Shown here in pieces: positions 22,946 through 33,348 of a stretch of 64,000 nucleotides of DNA. Source of the stretch: Corallium rubrum (Eukaryota; Cnidaria; Anthozoa; Scleralcyonacea; Coralliidae); contig OZ035998.1 in the NCBI GenBank assembly GCA_964035015.1, positions 30,805,529 to 30,869,528 on the forward strand, read 5' to 3'. The notes under the pieces were generated by a model. That model was not told the origin of the DNA. It ran no database searches and worked only from the letters and a program-made list of their open reading frames with translations. Position numbers and translations under genes: made by a program. Numbering within the stretch: position 1 is the first letter of the stretch; each line of letters starts with the position of its first letter.

Positions 22946-23825
22946 TAAAGACGAAGAAATATCATAGGCCGTGGAGTGTTGTTTTCTGAAGTGTGGGTGC
23001 AATATCAACTTGTTTGTGGGGGTCCGAGAGCATCTTCTCCCAGAAAAGTTTTAAAATTTGAGTTCCTTTGTGGCATGAATTTCCCGCATTCTAGCAGCAC
23101 TTTTAAGCAAAAGGGAATATTTGGGCACCAATAGAATTTTTATGTTTTCCATCTGTTGGTCTGTATTGTAAAGAGTAATATAAATAATGTAATAACTTGT
23201 GTAAGGATTCTATAACTTGTTATCAGACTAACATAACGTAACAGGTGGTCTGTCTTGCATAGGATAGGGTTAGAATTACAGCCACTCCCTTAGTGCGATC
23301 TAGCTGTTATAGGATACCTCTTCCACGCGTGCTGTCTCATTCAGCACTGACCTTCGAGAGGTGAGGTAGAACCCATTTCATTTGCCTACCTCCTCCCCGT
23401 TGGCTGACCACCATTATGTTATGATGTGTATTAGAGTATATTCTTTATTATACATTTGGCTTTTTATGGCCCTCACTTTCGCTGGGCTCAATCATCAGTT
23501 TGCACTATGGAAATTAATTAGATAATTTAATTACGAATTTGTAATAAACGCGGCTTTGGTCCAGGGGGACCATAGCCATATTCATTCCATATTGTGTGTA
23601 AAAGTCTTTTACTATTCCCAGTAAACAGAGCTCAGGTAATGCAGTGCACATATTAACAGTCAAAAACCACGATGGAAAGGCATAAATTAAAGTTTTGAAT
23701 CATGTTTTAATGACACATTTTGTCATTTTTGAGAAACATTTTTAACAAATTAGACTTTGGATTGATTTGTGTATATTAATTTGTGACCATCCACAGCAAG
23801 ACATATATTAACCCTAAGCTTAAGG
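22946..23825. other. No recognised feature
   Basis: Ordinary AT-rich sequence. No gene or paired repeat found. Confidence 0.4.
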
Positions 23826-24140
23826 GCCTGTCTAGATGGACTAAAAGTTGGCTCGGGTGAGAGGGACACCCTACCTAGAGACGACTTTGTCGTGTGTTTA
23901 CATGAGGAATTAGATTACGATGTACTTCTGAATCGGTTTAAGCCTGGAGGACTGGGTATAGCAAAAAAATGCCCGTTCAATTGGTTACCCGCGGTTGACT
24001 GAAATTAAGATAGGTTGCCCCCTCTAGTATTTATATGATCTCTATGGTTGACTCCCCCAGGGTAGCTCGGGGGGGGGGGGGGGAGGTAGGGTGACCCTTC
24101 TACCAGGGACAACGTTTGTCCACGTAAACGACCCCTAAGA
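23825..24140. mobile_element. Probable MITE with TTAGGGG-type ends
   Basis: CTTAAGGGCCTGTCTAGATG at 23818 is an imperfect mirror of CCACGTAAACGACCCCTAAG at 24120. The internal ACACCCTACCT and AGGTAGGGTGAC words pair as well. Confidence 0.4.
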
Positions 24141-24349
24141 TTGTAAGATTGAAGCCTGTTGTGGTTAGTAGCGATGAAAGCAAAGGACGATGCGTTTTCA
24201 TACATATTCGTACCGATACACTATTCACTGACACTCTGTATACCCGGCCCGAGTACTGGCGCGACTGTATTAATATGATGAAATCGAGGCTGGTAGGGTC
24301 ACCAAATTCAAAATAGATTCAAAATAGCTTGCATTAAATCACCACAGTC

Positions 24350-25432
24350 CAGGCGCGGACTGGACTTAAAATATTTCCCGGGAAATGGCCACTGGAGAGG
24401 CCCACCATCAAGGCGGTTTTCCACTAGGCGACATTTGTCGACCGATTCGACATTTTTCTTTGTCTTGGCTAATTAGTTCCACCATAGATAATGGAAGGGG
24501 AACTGGATAGGAAACTTCAAACGAGGTTAAAGAACCGGAAACGTTGTTTGCACAACTTGCTATGGTAATTACACACTTAAAAGCAGCTAATGCACCTACT
24601 GCTGAAATTAGACAAAAGTGTAATATCACTTAAGTTCAACTACAGTGTCTGATTTTAGCCATGTGGGACCACCCGTTAGGTGCATTGCCCGCTTATAACC
24701 GTATAATTACCATAGCAAGTTGTGCAAACATCGTTTCCGGTTTCGTAAGTTTCCTATCCAGTTCCCCTTCCATTATCTATGGTTCCACTCGAGAGCGTGC
24801 GAGACAAAAGAAAATGTCATTTCGCGCGACATTTTTCGCCTAGTGGAAAACCGTCTTTAGGCCCGGATTAACCAATTTTGGGCCTACAACATAGAAATAA
24901 TATTCTATGGCCTACAGGCGAAGTGTGACGACACATTTCTAGGGGGTCCGGGCGCATGTCCTCCCCGGAATTTTTTTGAATTTTGGGTCTCTGAAACAGC
25001 ATTTCCCGCATTTTGAGGCCACGCTTGAGCAAAATGTAAAGGTCTGACATCCCATTTTGAACAGAATTTCTCGTCATTTTTAAGAAATATTTCTATAAAG
25101 TAGAAAAAAAATAATTTTGAGTGTGTGGGGCATCTTGGCCAGCGAGCAAACAATGGCGTACTTCATGTTAACACCACATAACAGTTAATAGACATATTAC
25201 ATACCAGCTTGGGCCTCCACTTACTCAGGATTGAAATGTTCCGGGGTCGGGGTCAATACTCAGGCAGCCATCTATAGCCGAGGAACTTGTACTCAGATTT
25301 ACAAACTCAAAACAGCATTTTTATACCAAAAAATTATTTTAGTTTACCCGCTTAAGGGAACTTACTTCATATAATCAGGGGCCCACCCAAGGACAGGAGC
25401 AAGGAGCCTACCGGTGGGCCAGTCCGCGCCTG
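24350..25432. mobile_element. hAT-like non-autonomous element with perfect ends and perfect 8-bp TSD
   Basis: The 14-bp terminal inverted repeats CAGGCGCGGACTGG and CCAGTCCGCGCCTG are exact, and identical 8-bp flanks CCACAGTC (24342-24349, 25433-25440) form the target duplication. It contains a nested inverted-repeat element (24411-24857) and a piece related to the GGGGGTCCGGG-type repeat. No transposase. Confidence 0.85.
24411..24857. mobile_element. Foldback MITE nested in the hAT-like element
   Basis: GGCGGTTTTCCACTAGGCGA and its mirror at 24836-24857, with inner arms such as GGAAGGGGAACTGGATAGGA against TCCTATCCAGTTCCCCTTCC. Arms exceed 130 bp. Confidence 0.75.
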
Positions 25433-25541
25433 CCACAGTCTGTGGTATATGGTCCATCGATGATTCGATGGTATATCGAAGAAGATATACCTGGCAGTGG
25501 GTTAAATGGAAGAAACCCGGCACAGCTAAGAAAATTCTGAG

Positions 25542-27232
25542 TTAAGGTGGATCGACATAGTAATTTTCATCAAATTCCGTGCGAGTGCGAGTCGAGAAAA
25601 ACCTTACGAGAAATAGAAAAACTAGACTTGCTCCAAGTCCGCCTCTTAGCGCTAGTTTTGGCGGGCGGGTGGAAAGGCGGGCGAGCGGAAAAGCGGGAGG
25701 AAAGAGGCGGACTTGTTTCGCTTGCAGGTTTCTGAATCTAATTAAATATTCTGGTGGGAAATCGCTGAAATGTACATCACGCCGTTTTGACGTGTTTCGG
25801 GTTGTCGTACATGCAATGGAAAGTGGTTCTACCCCTACTAAAGCGTTTTCAAGAGTCTGTTGCAAAGATACTCCAACTTGCAAAGATAGCCGTTGCATAG
25901 CAATTTAGCCTGAATATAATTAGTTCCCGAATTACGTCACCGGTCGAAAAATTTACCGGTGAATTTTGGCGCGCTGCAGGTGGGAAAAGTCCTTTTCAAC
26001 GAGGAACCGAAAGGTCAAAAATGTCGAAAGGTCAAAAATGTTTGAAAAGGACTTTGAGAAAGTCTATAGAAAAACTTGTGACAATTTGTGTACACAAGAA
26101 TGTTTACCAATCAAGACCATCAAAATGACATGATGTATATGCAAGCTGCTCACGCCATCTTGCGCCATTACGTGCGATGCGCGTGAAGTGCTGACGCCAC
26201 CAAAAACTACAAATTTCTAAAAGAAACCCAGTGTATTTCGGTATTTTACCCGGTACGCTATGCTGAAATTTTGTACGATGTTTTCTATCGCTAAAAGCTT
26301 CCTTTATACCAAAAAATAAAAAATCTGTAATGCCAAAAAAACGCTATTAAAGAAAACGTTATTTTTTGCTTTTGAAAAATATTGGCATTACAGATTTTCT
26401 TTTTTTAAACTTTCTATTGATAACTGTTTATGCTTGAAAAGTATGCAGGAAAAAAATTGGGGGTCACCGTGCTTTTTTTCTTTCTAATACACCAGGTAAT
26501 AGGTCATTTTGAAGGGAATTTGTTGCGCCTGTGTTGTCATAGCAACTGACTCAATGTTACTAAAAATAACGGAATTCAAAATTAGAAATATTAATTGATC
26601 TAATATGAAACAGTGTCTGTCGAACGAAGCTTAAACATGCAAAATCTAACAGTATCAAACTGATATACATCTAAATTTGAAAAACTGTATCGACAACCTC
26701 GTCCCCAGGGCATTTTGCCTCCACGTTGGGTGGTCGGCGAAAATGGCCCTGGCATCGGCTGGTCACGTGACACCCAGAATTTTGGGGTGTTTTGGCAAGA
26801 AAATTTATGCGGTCTTTGTGTTTCGTTTTTGTATAATACGTATACATGAATAATAAATAAGAAATATTTAACGCTCTGCCGAATCACTCATGTGAACCTT
26901 TATCATAAATGCAACTGGCTAGCGTTATTCATCACGATACTCCCCACGATTATCCAGGATACATTTAAATGTCGGGAAGAAACATATATCTAATGTTGTT
27001 CTTGACTTTAACCAAAGCTATCGTTACAATTCTTTGGATGAACTTCGCAGAGTGGATTTATTGCAATTCATATTTTGACGAATAAATTACACTGTATCTG
27101 AATTAATCAAGTTTTTAAACTGGCCAATCCGATTATAGAATCGACCAGCCGATGCCAGGGCCATTTTCGCCGACCTCCCAACGTGGAGGCAAAATGCCCT
27201 GGGGACGAGGTTGCTGTATCGAGCCACCTTAA
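25542..27232. mobile_element. TTAA-bounded (piggyBac-like) element, interrupted
   Basis: It begins TTAAGGTGGATCGACATAG and ends CTGTATCGAGCCACCTTAA. The right end closely matches that of the element at 35835-36521. It is interrupted near its right end by the element at 26694-27213. The 109-codon plus ORF at 25579..25908 and its opposite-strand overlap lie in a GC-rich patch, have no recognisable domain, and are not called as genes. Confidence 0.6.
26694..27213. mobile_element. CTCGTNCCCA-family element with 9-bp TSD
   Basis: Terminal repeats CAACCTCGTCCCCAGGGC and GCCCTGGGGACGAGGTTG, with internal continuation to about 70 bp. Exact 9-bp flanks CTGTATCGA (26685-26693 and 27214-27222). A 9-bp duplication and long terminal repeats fit the Mutator-like superfamily; no transposase is present to confirm it. 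Confidence 0.85.
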
Positions 27233-27288
27233 AGTGCTTATACCACTTGTGGGGTTTTAACCACTGATCTCAAGTAATATATATATAT

Positions 27289-27422
27289 TATTTACCGGCT
27301 GGGAGGTCCGTATAGAGAAATATTTCCCGAGGTCTCAAAAACTGCCCGAGGCCGCAGGCCGAGGGTCACTTTTGAGACCAAGGGAAATATTTCTCTGTAC
27401 GGACCGACCAAAACGGTAAATA
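27289..27422. repeat. GC-tipped foldback hairpin
   Basis: TTTACCGGCTGGGAGGTCCG...AGAAATATTTCCC is mirrored by GGGAAATATTTCTCTGTACG...CGGTAAAT. The apex is GAGGCCGCAGGCCGAGG. The arms are about 60 bp. A T-rich run follows at 27425-27440. Confidence 0.8.
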
Positions 27423-27739
27423 ATTTTTTTTTTTTTTAATATCTTCGCTTGGTTCTTTTGGTCTTCATCAGTGTTTAGAGTGAATAAAAAAGGGAAGTTT
27501 CTGCTGTTTATTTCGAAAAAGAAAATTAGATTTTAGGTCTCTTTCACGGATGAAAAACTCGATTTCAAAAATTTTTGATTTCGTTTAAGTTTATTTTCAA
27601 ACTTTTTAAGAATATTTTACGGCCTATAAAACGCATTTAAAAAAAACTAATTTTGAGCGCTCCGTACGGGCTCATACGGACCGCTCGTTAGCCAATCAGA
27701 AAGCAGGATTTGGTAAAATACGGTCCGAAAAAAAATAAT

Positions 27740-28058
27740 CTCATTATACTGGATAGAGCATCTGGTGCTCGCTGTATGTGAAGTCGGAATAAATTAGCGG
27801 CGGTCATTTCAGGTGAGACCCACTTGGTTTTCATACAGCCACTTTTAAGTTCTCCCATAGCGACAGATACATGTCACAAAAATTTAGCTGGTCTTCGTTA
27901 AAAATCCGATCATTTAATGCAAAAACTAGAGGCGAAAACTATGATTCAGCTATATTGTGAGTCCCACCGGATACGGCCGCCGCGAGATGTTTAGCCTCAC
28001 TTCCGACTTCAATTTTTGCCACGCCCGAAACAATAGATGCTCTATCCAGTATAATGAG
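27740..28058. mobile_element. MITE nested in the TTAA element
   Basis: CTCATTATACTGGATAGAGC at the left is exactly mirrored by GCTCTATCCAGTATAATGAG at the right, and the match continues for a few bases. Confidence 0.7.
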
Positions 28059-28932
28059 TATATTATTTGAGATCAATGTGCGTACTGGAAAACGGGTGCG
28101 AACTCGACATTTCGATTTTTCAATCAAATATATGTGTTTTTGTGAATCAATAAGCCGAAACGTAGTTGTTTTGAATTGACTCGTTCCTGAATTCCAGGCC
28201 TCCAAGGTGTTAAAATGAACGACGGAAATTTTCGAAAATTGGCATGTTCAGAAGCTAATATGTCACTGGAACTATTTGACTAAATCGAAACGGCAAAATA
28301 ACTTATTAACTAACTTTTTTTGCTCTATTCAAATACGTTAAAACCCCACAAGTGATATAAGCACTTTAAAATTCTGGCCCAAGTGCCGTGGAGAATTTGT
28401 GCAAAGGTCGGCGGCACACGAAGGCTTTTCTTGTGAAGAGGTTTGTATCACTCTTTACTAGTATCACTAAAAGTATACTAATGCGAACGCGAATTATAGT
28501 GGCTTACTTGTTTCGTTAATTTATAGGGTAATTCGGAGGAATATCAGAGGAGGAATATATAAGCCGAGGGTAAGAAACGTATACAAGCATCAAGAATTCC
28601 AGTATCCGCCCCAAATGTGATGCAATATGGGGAAGAATCAAAAGTCAAGTAAGCACAAATAGGCTGACTTCACAACTACCAGAATGCTTTGCCAGTATTC
28701 TAGGTTTCCGGCTAAAATGGATCACTCGAAAGGATCCTCCCAGTCCTTTAGGAGCTTTTTCAAAAATATGTCATCAAATTTGTTTTTTTCCAAATTTGTC
28801 GTCAAGTTTCAGTGAGTCTCAAGATTTTTGCAATTTTGTTGATACCCTAACCACAACATAAACCCTAAACAGAAATGTGGTTGGTCCCCTATTTTGGAAA
28901 AGCTGCAAAAGGACTGGACGGGTCCGGCCCTT

Positions 28933-29949
28933 CACTGATCTCTATATAAACTGGATGGGCCATTGGGCCGGATTTTGCGTGCCAGTTGTATGATGACGTG
29001 ACCACTACCCAAGATGGCTGCATAGTCAATCGAGATATGGTCTGGAAACTCGGCAAAGTTCAAAGCGCCTATAATGAGCTGTGATTTTATGTTGAACCGT
29101 ACCTTACACCGTGCACATCCTTTGTTTTTGGTTTATTAATATTTAAATAGCACGGTTGAGTGATTGAACTGAAACGTTGCTATTGGACAATTCGTTCATT
29201 ATACTAAAATACAATGTGTTCAGTGACCGTGCACCGTGCACAAAACTGCATAAAGGCGAACAAAAAGATAGACCAAAGACTTTAGCTGAGTTTCCAGACC
29301 ATATCTCGATTGACTATGATGGCTGCCACTAAAGTTCATAGCTTTCGTAGATTGAAAACAGACAAAAACAGTTATTTTAAGAAAATTTAAACGAATGTAA
29401 GGACACAAGAAGTACTTAATAAGGTTTAAGACGTTAATTTCTTGTATTTGTTTCTGTTACTAAGCTGTAAAACCTTTAAATTTCGTTGTTTTTCTTCAGT
29501 GCCGACAACGAAGAAACTTCACGATAATATAAACTGAAAAATAGACTATAAAATCTAAGAAAAATTCAATTTCAAGTATTTTATTGTAATCTTAATGCCT
29601 TAACAATATTTTGTGTTGTGTACTTGCCATCGTTTGACTATATTTGTTGTTAAACAGTGAAAACTAAACGAACCGGCATCTGTTGTTTGCTTTACGGCTT
29701 TTCCAACTCCGTATCGACCAAACACTTAATCACATGTCCCCCCGGCACAGCACGCATAATATTCCTACCCCTGGATAATCTGACCGTGCTGACGTCTTGA
29801 TTGCTTATGCTAGGCAACTTTAGGATTGGGGACAAGTTCTAAGGCCGCAATGCGTCATATGTTAACTACGTAAGATGGCGGCGACTGCCACGAAATGTTT
29901 GACTGCTGGCCATAGGGAAGGGCCCATCCGGTTTATTTAGAGATCAGTG
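28933..29949. mobile_element. CACTGATCTCTA family, copy 2 (carries a nested MITE)
   Basis: Ends CACTGATCTCTATATAAACT and TTTATTTAGAGATCAGTG. The interior is a reverse-complement relative of 54214-54910 (for example, GTATGATGACGTGACCACTA here against its mirror at 54840). Clear target duplications are not visible at this copy. Confidence 0.7.
29021..29318. mobile_element. CATAGTCAATCGAGATATGG MITE, copy a, 7-bp TSD
   Basis: A 298-bp element with long terminal inverted repeats (CATAGTCAATCGAGATATGG and its mirror). Flanks ATGGCTG/ATGGCTG. The relative at 54835 without the insertion shows only one ATGGCTG (in inverted form), so the 7-bp duplication is confirmed by an empty site. Confidence 0.9.
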
Positions 29950-30366
29950 GTCCCTTTGAGTCATCCCTTGTAGCCGAAATCCTAGATTACTGGCAAAGCA
30001 TTCTTGTAATTTTAGTCACCCAAAGTCACGTCATCGTGCAAAAGGTCTATTAAGGCCTATTAAGTCATTGTGGCTCATGAATATTCTGTGTTAACAATGG
30101 CACTGACTTAATTGTGCTCACTCACTTGACATTTGATTCTATCCCATATTGCATCACATTTGGGCAGGAAACTGGAATTATTGATGCTTATAAGTTATAA
30201 TAACATATAGTGTGACACTTTCTCCCCATGTAGGTGACTTGTTGTGCAAAGCGAAACACAGCAATTCATGACCATTTTTACCAGCCTCGATTTCACGATG
30301 TTAATACAGTCGCCCCAGTACTCTGGTGGGGTATTGCATAAGGTCTATAATTAGCGCTTTGTATAG

Positions 30367-30523
30367 GTAATCGCATGGGGCCGAGGAAACTTTAGGTTTA
30401 ATTTTACGAGTGTTTTCAACATTTTACAAAATTGCTCGAGTCGCAAAGCGACGAGGATAATTTGTAAGATTTTGAAAACACGAGTGAAATTAAACCTTAA
30501 TTTTACGACAACTCATGCGATTA
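30367..30523. repeat. GC-tipped foldback hairpin
   Basis: TAATCGCATG...TTTAATTTTACGAGTGTTTT mirrors AAAACACGAGTGAAATTAAA...CATGCGATTA. The apex is GAGTCGCAAAGCGACGAGG. Confidence 0.8.
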
Positions 30524-30957
30524 GGTGTTAATAATATAGCAGGCAAAATTATTCAAGAGCTATGTTATGTCCATAAAATGTCCGCGAAGTACATGTACCT
30601 TATCACAGTCGGTGGTCGGCAACATTCCAAATGTCCTCGCTCTATCGCTGTGCCTGTTGCTTTCTTTTTGTAAACACAGGCCAAAGTTCGTAAATGTTAG
30701 TTTACACTCCTTCAATAGTTTAAATTAGTTCAAAGTAAACAAAAAAGCATTTTCAGACCGAAAAAATCCTCTGAGGTTTACTGTTGCTAAGTAACCAAGC
30801 GACCAATCACATGCAAGTACTGCTGAGTGATCAAGGAACCAATCAAGTGCAAGTAATTTTGCCCTGAATTACAAAAAAATGCCCTCTTCATTAACCAATC
30901 ATATTCAACAACAAAGAACGAATCTATACCTGGAAAAAAAGAAGGGTATGCAATGTT
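30524..30957. other. No recognised feature
   Basis: Contains a short direct repeat (ACCAATCACATGCAAGTA and ACCAATCAAGTGCAAGTAA at 30803-30855), otherwise nothing supportable. Confidence 0.4.
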
Positions 30958-30994
30958 CCCCTAGCCCCCCACCCCACCCCACCCTCCCCTAGCT
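30958..30994 (-). promoter_or_regulatory. G-rich tract just downstream of a splice donor (possible G-quadruplex)
   Basis: On the minus strand this reads GGGGAGGGTGGGGTGGGGTG and further G runs, starting about 32 nt after the donor of the discoidin exon. Four or more G-runs with one-base loops can form a G-quadruplex, and intronic G-runs near donors often act as splicing enhancers. A role here is inference. Confidence 0.4.
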
Positions 30995-31026
30995 CCACGG
31001 CCTTTGAAAAATTGTCATTTTTGTAC

Positions 31027-31358
31027 CTTGACACTGCCATCTTGTTTTTTGCAGTACACAAAATTGATTCCATTGTTGCTGTAAGCAGTTTTATAGGTTT
31101 TCGTCCACATGTCGAAATCCTGACGACCTTGTGTGGATATCTTTACCACCGTTGTTTTTACCGTAAAGTCCACTTGCAACCACGGTTTTTTATCATTTTC
31201 ATATGCGCGCCAACCGCCTGCATGTTTTCCCACTTTAAATTTCAAGTGCAACCTGCTAAATTCCGCTTTGGTAATTTTACCATATTTGCTTGAAGAAGTT
31301 ATTTGAGAATCTAGTATTCGACCACTTCTCATCCCCAGTGCTTCTGGATTTGGACATT
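31027..31358 (-). CDS. Exon encoding the first part of an F5/8 type C (discoidin) domain
   Basis: The exon runs from acceptor GATTGTAG (AG at 31360..31359) to donor CAAG|GTACAA. It reads CPNPEALGMRSGRILDSQIT, then HAGGWRAYENDKKPWLQVDF, then a TQGRQDFDMWTKTYK segment and YSNNGINFVY. The CxxPLGM-like start, G-x-I-x-DSQIT-x-SS, PWLQVDF and Y-x-V-YS-x-DG strands are the landmarks of the first ~110 residues of discoidin domains. These bind carbohydrates or lipids on secreted and membrane proteins and are abundant in cnidarian surface and skeletal-matrix proteins. The domain's last ~45 residues should come from the next exon (phase 0), which I could not find in 19.6-31 kb. The two leading bases fit the exon candidate 39819..39713. 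Confidence 0.8.
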
Positions 31359-31772
31359 CTACAATCACATTAAAAGTTGTTTATTATATGGCACGGATTA
31401 CTTCCGGTAAAATCACGCGCTGTGATTGGTTGCTGACGGGGCGAGATTTCTCCATAATGCCCGCGGGCATTATGAAAATTGTTAATGCCCTACGATTGGA
31501 AACAAACAAAAAATCCTAATAAGTGAATTTTATTGCCGAAAAAAGGCGAAAATAGATGAAATAGACGACGATGAACATTATAAAAGTAAATTCTAGTATT
31601 CGGACGAGAAAGAAACAGAAGAAAAAAACGCTGAGTTCGGTGTTTTGACGAAGTTAAAGGAAGCGAAGACCAGAAATACAAGATTGATTTTGAAATAAAA
31701 AGTGCCATATAATGAACTACTTAATAACCTCGACCGTTTGGTCTTTACGGAATGTTTCATAAACGAGTGCGA

Positions 31773-32018
31773 GTGTTTTACCAGGGTTTCCAAACACGCG
31801 AGAACAATTGAATTCATGAGGCTGTTCACCACGCGATTTTTATAATTGTTCTCGAGAGTTTGTAAAACACGAAAGGCAATGAAAACACGAGGCCGGTACG
31901 GCCGAGTGGTTTCTGTTGTCTTGAGTGTTTTACAAACTCGAGAGAACAATTATGAAAATCACGCGGTGAACAGTCGAGTGAATTCAATTGTTCTCAAGTG
32001 TTTGGAAACCCTGGTAAA
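31773..32018. repeat. GC-tipped foldback hairpin
   Basis: GTGTTTTACCAGGGTTTCCA mirrors TGGAAACCCTGGTAAACT, and GAGAACAATTGAATTCATGA mirrors TCGAGTGAATTCAATTGTTC. The middle is GGCCGGTACGGCC. A diverged single arm lies at 15640-15790. Confidence 0.8.
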
Positions 32019-32189
32019 CTTAGATGGCCTATATTTTAATCCGAGATCCCAGTAGCGATATTAAAGGTTACGAAGTGGCTATAGGTTCGGTAGCCGGAAC
32101 TCGTTCAAGAAAAACTAGAGGTCCGGCAATCGATCCCATTATCAGCGCGGCCTGAAGTAGCGAGACTAAGCGAATTTCTGTCCTACCAG

Positions 32190-32552
32190 GGACGTAGCCA
32201 GGATTTTGAAAGGGGGGGAGCCGAAATCCAAGTAAATTTTTAGGGGGTCAGGGGCATGCTCCCCTGGGAAATTTTGAAATGGAGGGTCGCTGAAATGCCA
32301 TTTCCTGGCTTTTGGAGGAAGATTTTACAGACCCTAAAGGTTAAAAAACATCATATAAAATACTCAAAACACGCAAACGTCACATAGATACTCAAAATGC
32401 ATACACTCATTAGATTGAATACACTGTTTACAGTTTATTTCCTGACACAATTCATATTGCATCAGTTTTGCAGTTACATGTCCGTTGTTTTATATCAAAA
32501 GGGGGGGTGGGGTGGGGGAGCCGCGGCTCCCACGGCCCTGGCTACGTCCCTG
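32190..32552. mobile_element. hAT-like MITE, CAGGGACGTAGCC variant
   Basis: Ends CAGGGACGTAGCCAGG and CCTGGCTACGTCCCTG. The interior has the GGGGGTCAGGGGCATGCTCC block seen in the 11.6-kb relative. Flanks GTCCTACC and GTCCTATC agree at 7 of 8 positions when the element is placed two bases in. Confidence 0.65.
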
Positions 32553-33348
32553 GTCCTATCGGCACTCACCACTAGAACTATCAGCCGTTCAAATTCTCAA
32601 AACGTTAGCATTTCTTTACTAAAATCTTGGCAGTTCACAAAGCTTTTTGCTTTGCAAGTGTCATATCGAAAACACTGCCTATGCAGTAGTCTACCTTTTA
32701 CATTCGACGTTTATTGTATCTCAGTTTAGAAACCGGGATCCCCAGCAAGAAACCTCTTGGTAACCACTTTCTTTATATAGACGGAATGAGACAAATTAAG
32801 GCAAAGCATCGCGCTTTCCATGCAAACAGTTTCTTTATAGGGACTGTTTACATTAGCCGAACTTGTTTGGTTAAAATCGTACTGTTGTTTTGACCGCCGA
32901 CCGCAGTTAGCCGGGATAGCCTGCTCATGTAAGCTAAGGTCAAGGTTACTATATGAATTAAAACATTCTCATAACGTAAAGAACTAAAGAAGTTTTGTTG
33001 ATCGAAGCCATCGTACATTCAAAGACAGTATTTGAGTATACACTGATCTGGTTGACGCAGCTGAGCTGAGCGAATCGAAGAAGAAAAGACATTATTCAAC
33101 ACGCAAAGTCGCAAACATGAAATTTTTCGGTTGACTTTTATACAGTGGGTGCCAAAAGTATGAGTCCAGTCTCAATTTTTGCCAAAAATTCGAGAAAAGT
33201 GTATCTTCTGAAAAATAAACTTGCATTAGCTACTTGAACATGCGCATTGAGATCTGCAATTGTCTCCCACATTTTGTCCTTGAAATATTTTGCCATATAT
33301 AATTTCAAAATAAGTTTATTTAATTCTCTACACGCATGTGCGTCAAGG

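Larger units (their letters stand above)
27229..28369. mobile_element. TTAA-bounded MITE (TTAAAGTGCTTAT family), copy 1
   Basis: Left TTAAAGTGCTTATACCACTT and right AAGTGATATAAGCACTTTAA. The left TTAA is the right TTAA of the element ending at 27232, so two elements abut on one site. The shorter copy at 36853-37338 shows that this one has absorbed the hairpin 27289-27422 and the MITE 27740-28058. Confidence 0.7.
28585..30189. mobile_element. Nested foldback (outermost layer)
   Basis: AAGCATCAAGAATTCCAGT at the left pairs with AACTGGAATTATTGATGCTT at the right, and ATGTGATGCAATATGGG pairs with CCCATATTGCATCACAT. Further in, ACCAGAATGCTTTGCCAGTA mirrors TACTGGCAAAGCATTCTTGT. The inner arm sequence is that of the compact MITE at 2195-2345. 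Later insertions: 28933-29949 and, within that, 29021-29318. Confidence 0.65.

Noticed and set aside
21547-23008. 472-, 373- and 167-codon ORFs of SVRPFVR type and the opposite-strand RTNERTD type
   Set aside because: All arise from a stop-free period-4 repeat. There is no unique sequence or start signal.
25542-25908. Overlapping 109- to 118-codon ORFs on both strands in a GC-rich patch
   Set aside because: GC-rich DNA favours long frames on both strands. No domain, splice structure or start context supports a gene.
24252-30325. Very large inverted-repeat element bounded by GTACTGG-GCGACTGTATTAA words at 24253 and 30300
   Set aside because: Only about 45 bp pair across 6 kb, and the interior is made of independent insertions. 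It may be two copies of a small dispersed repeat, so not called.
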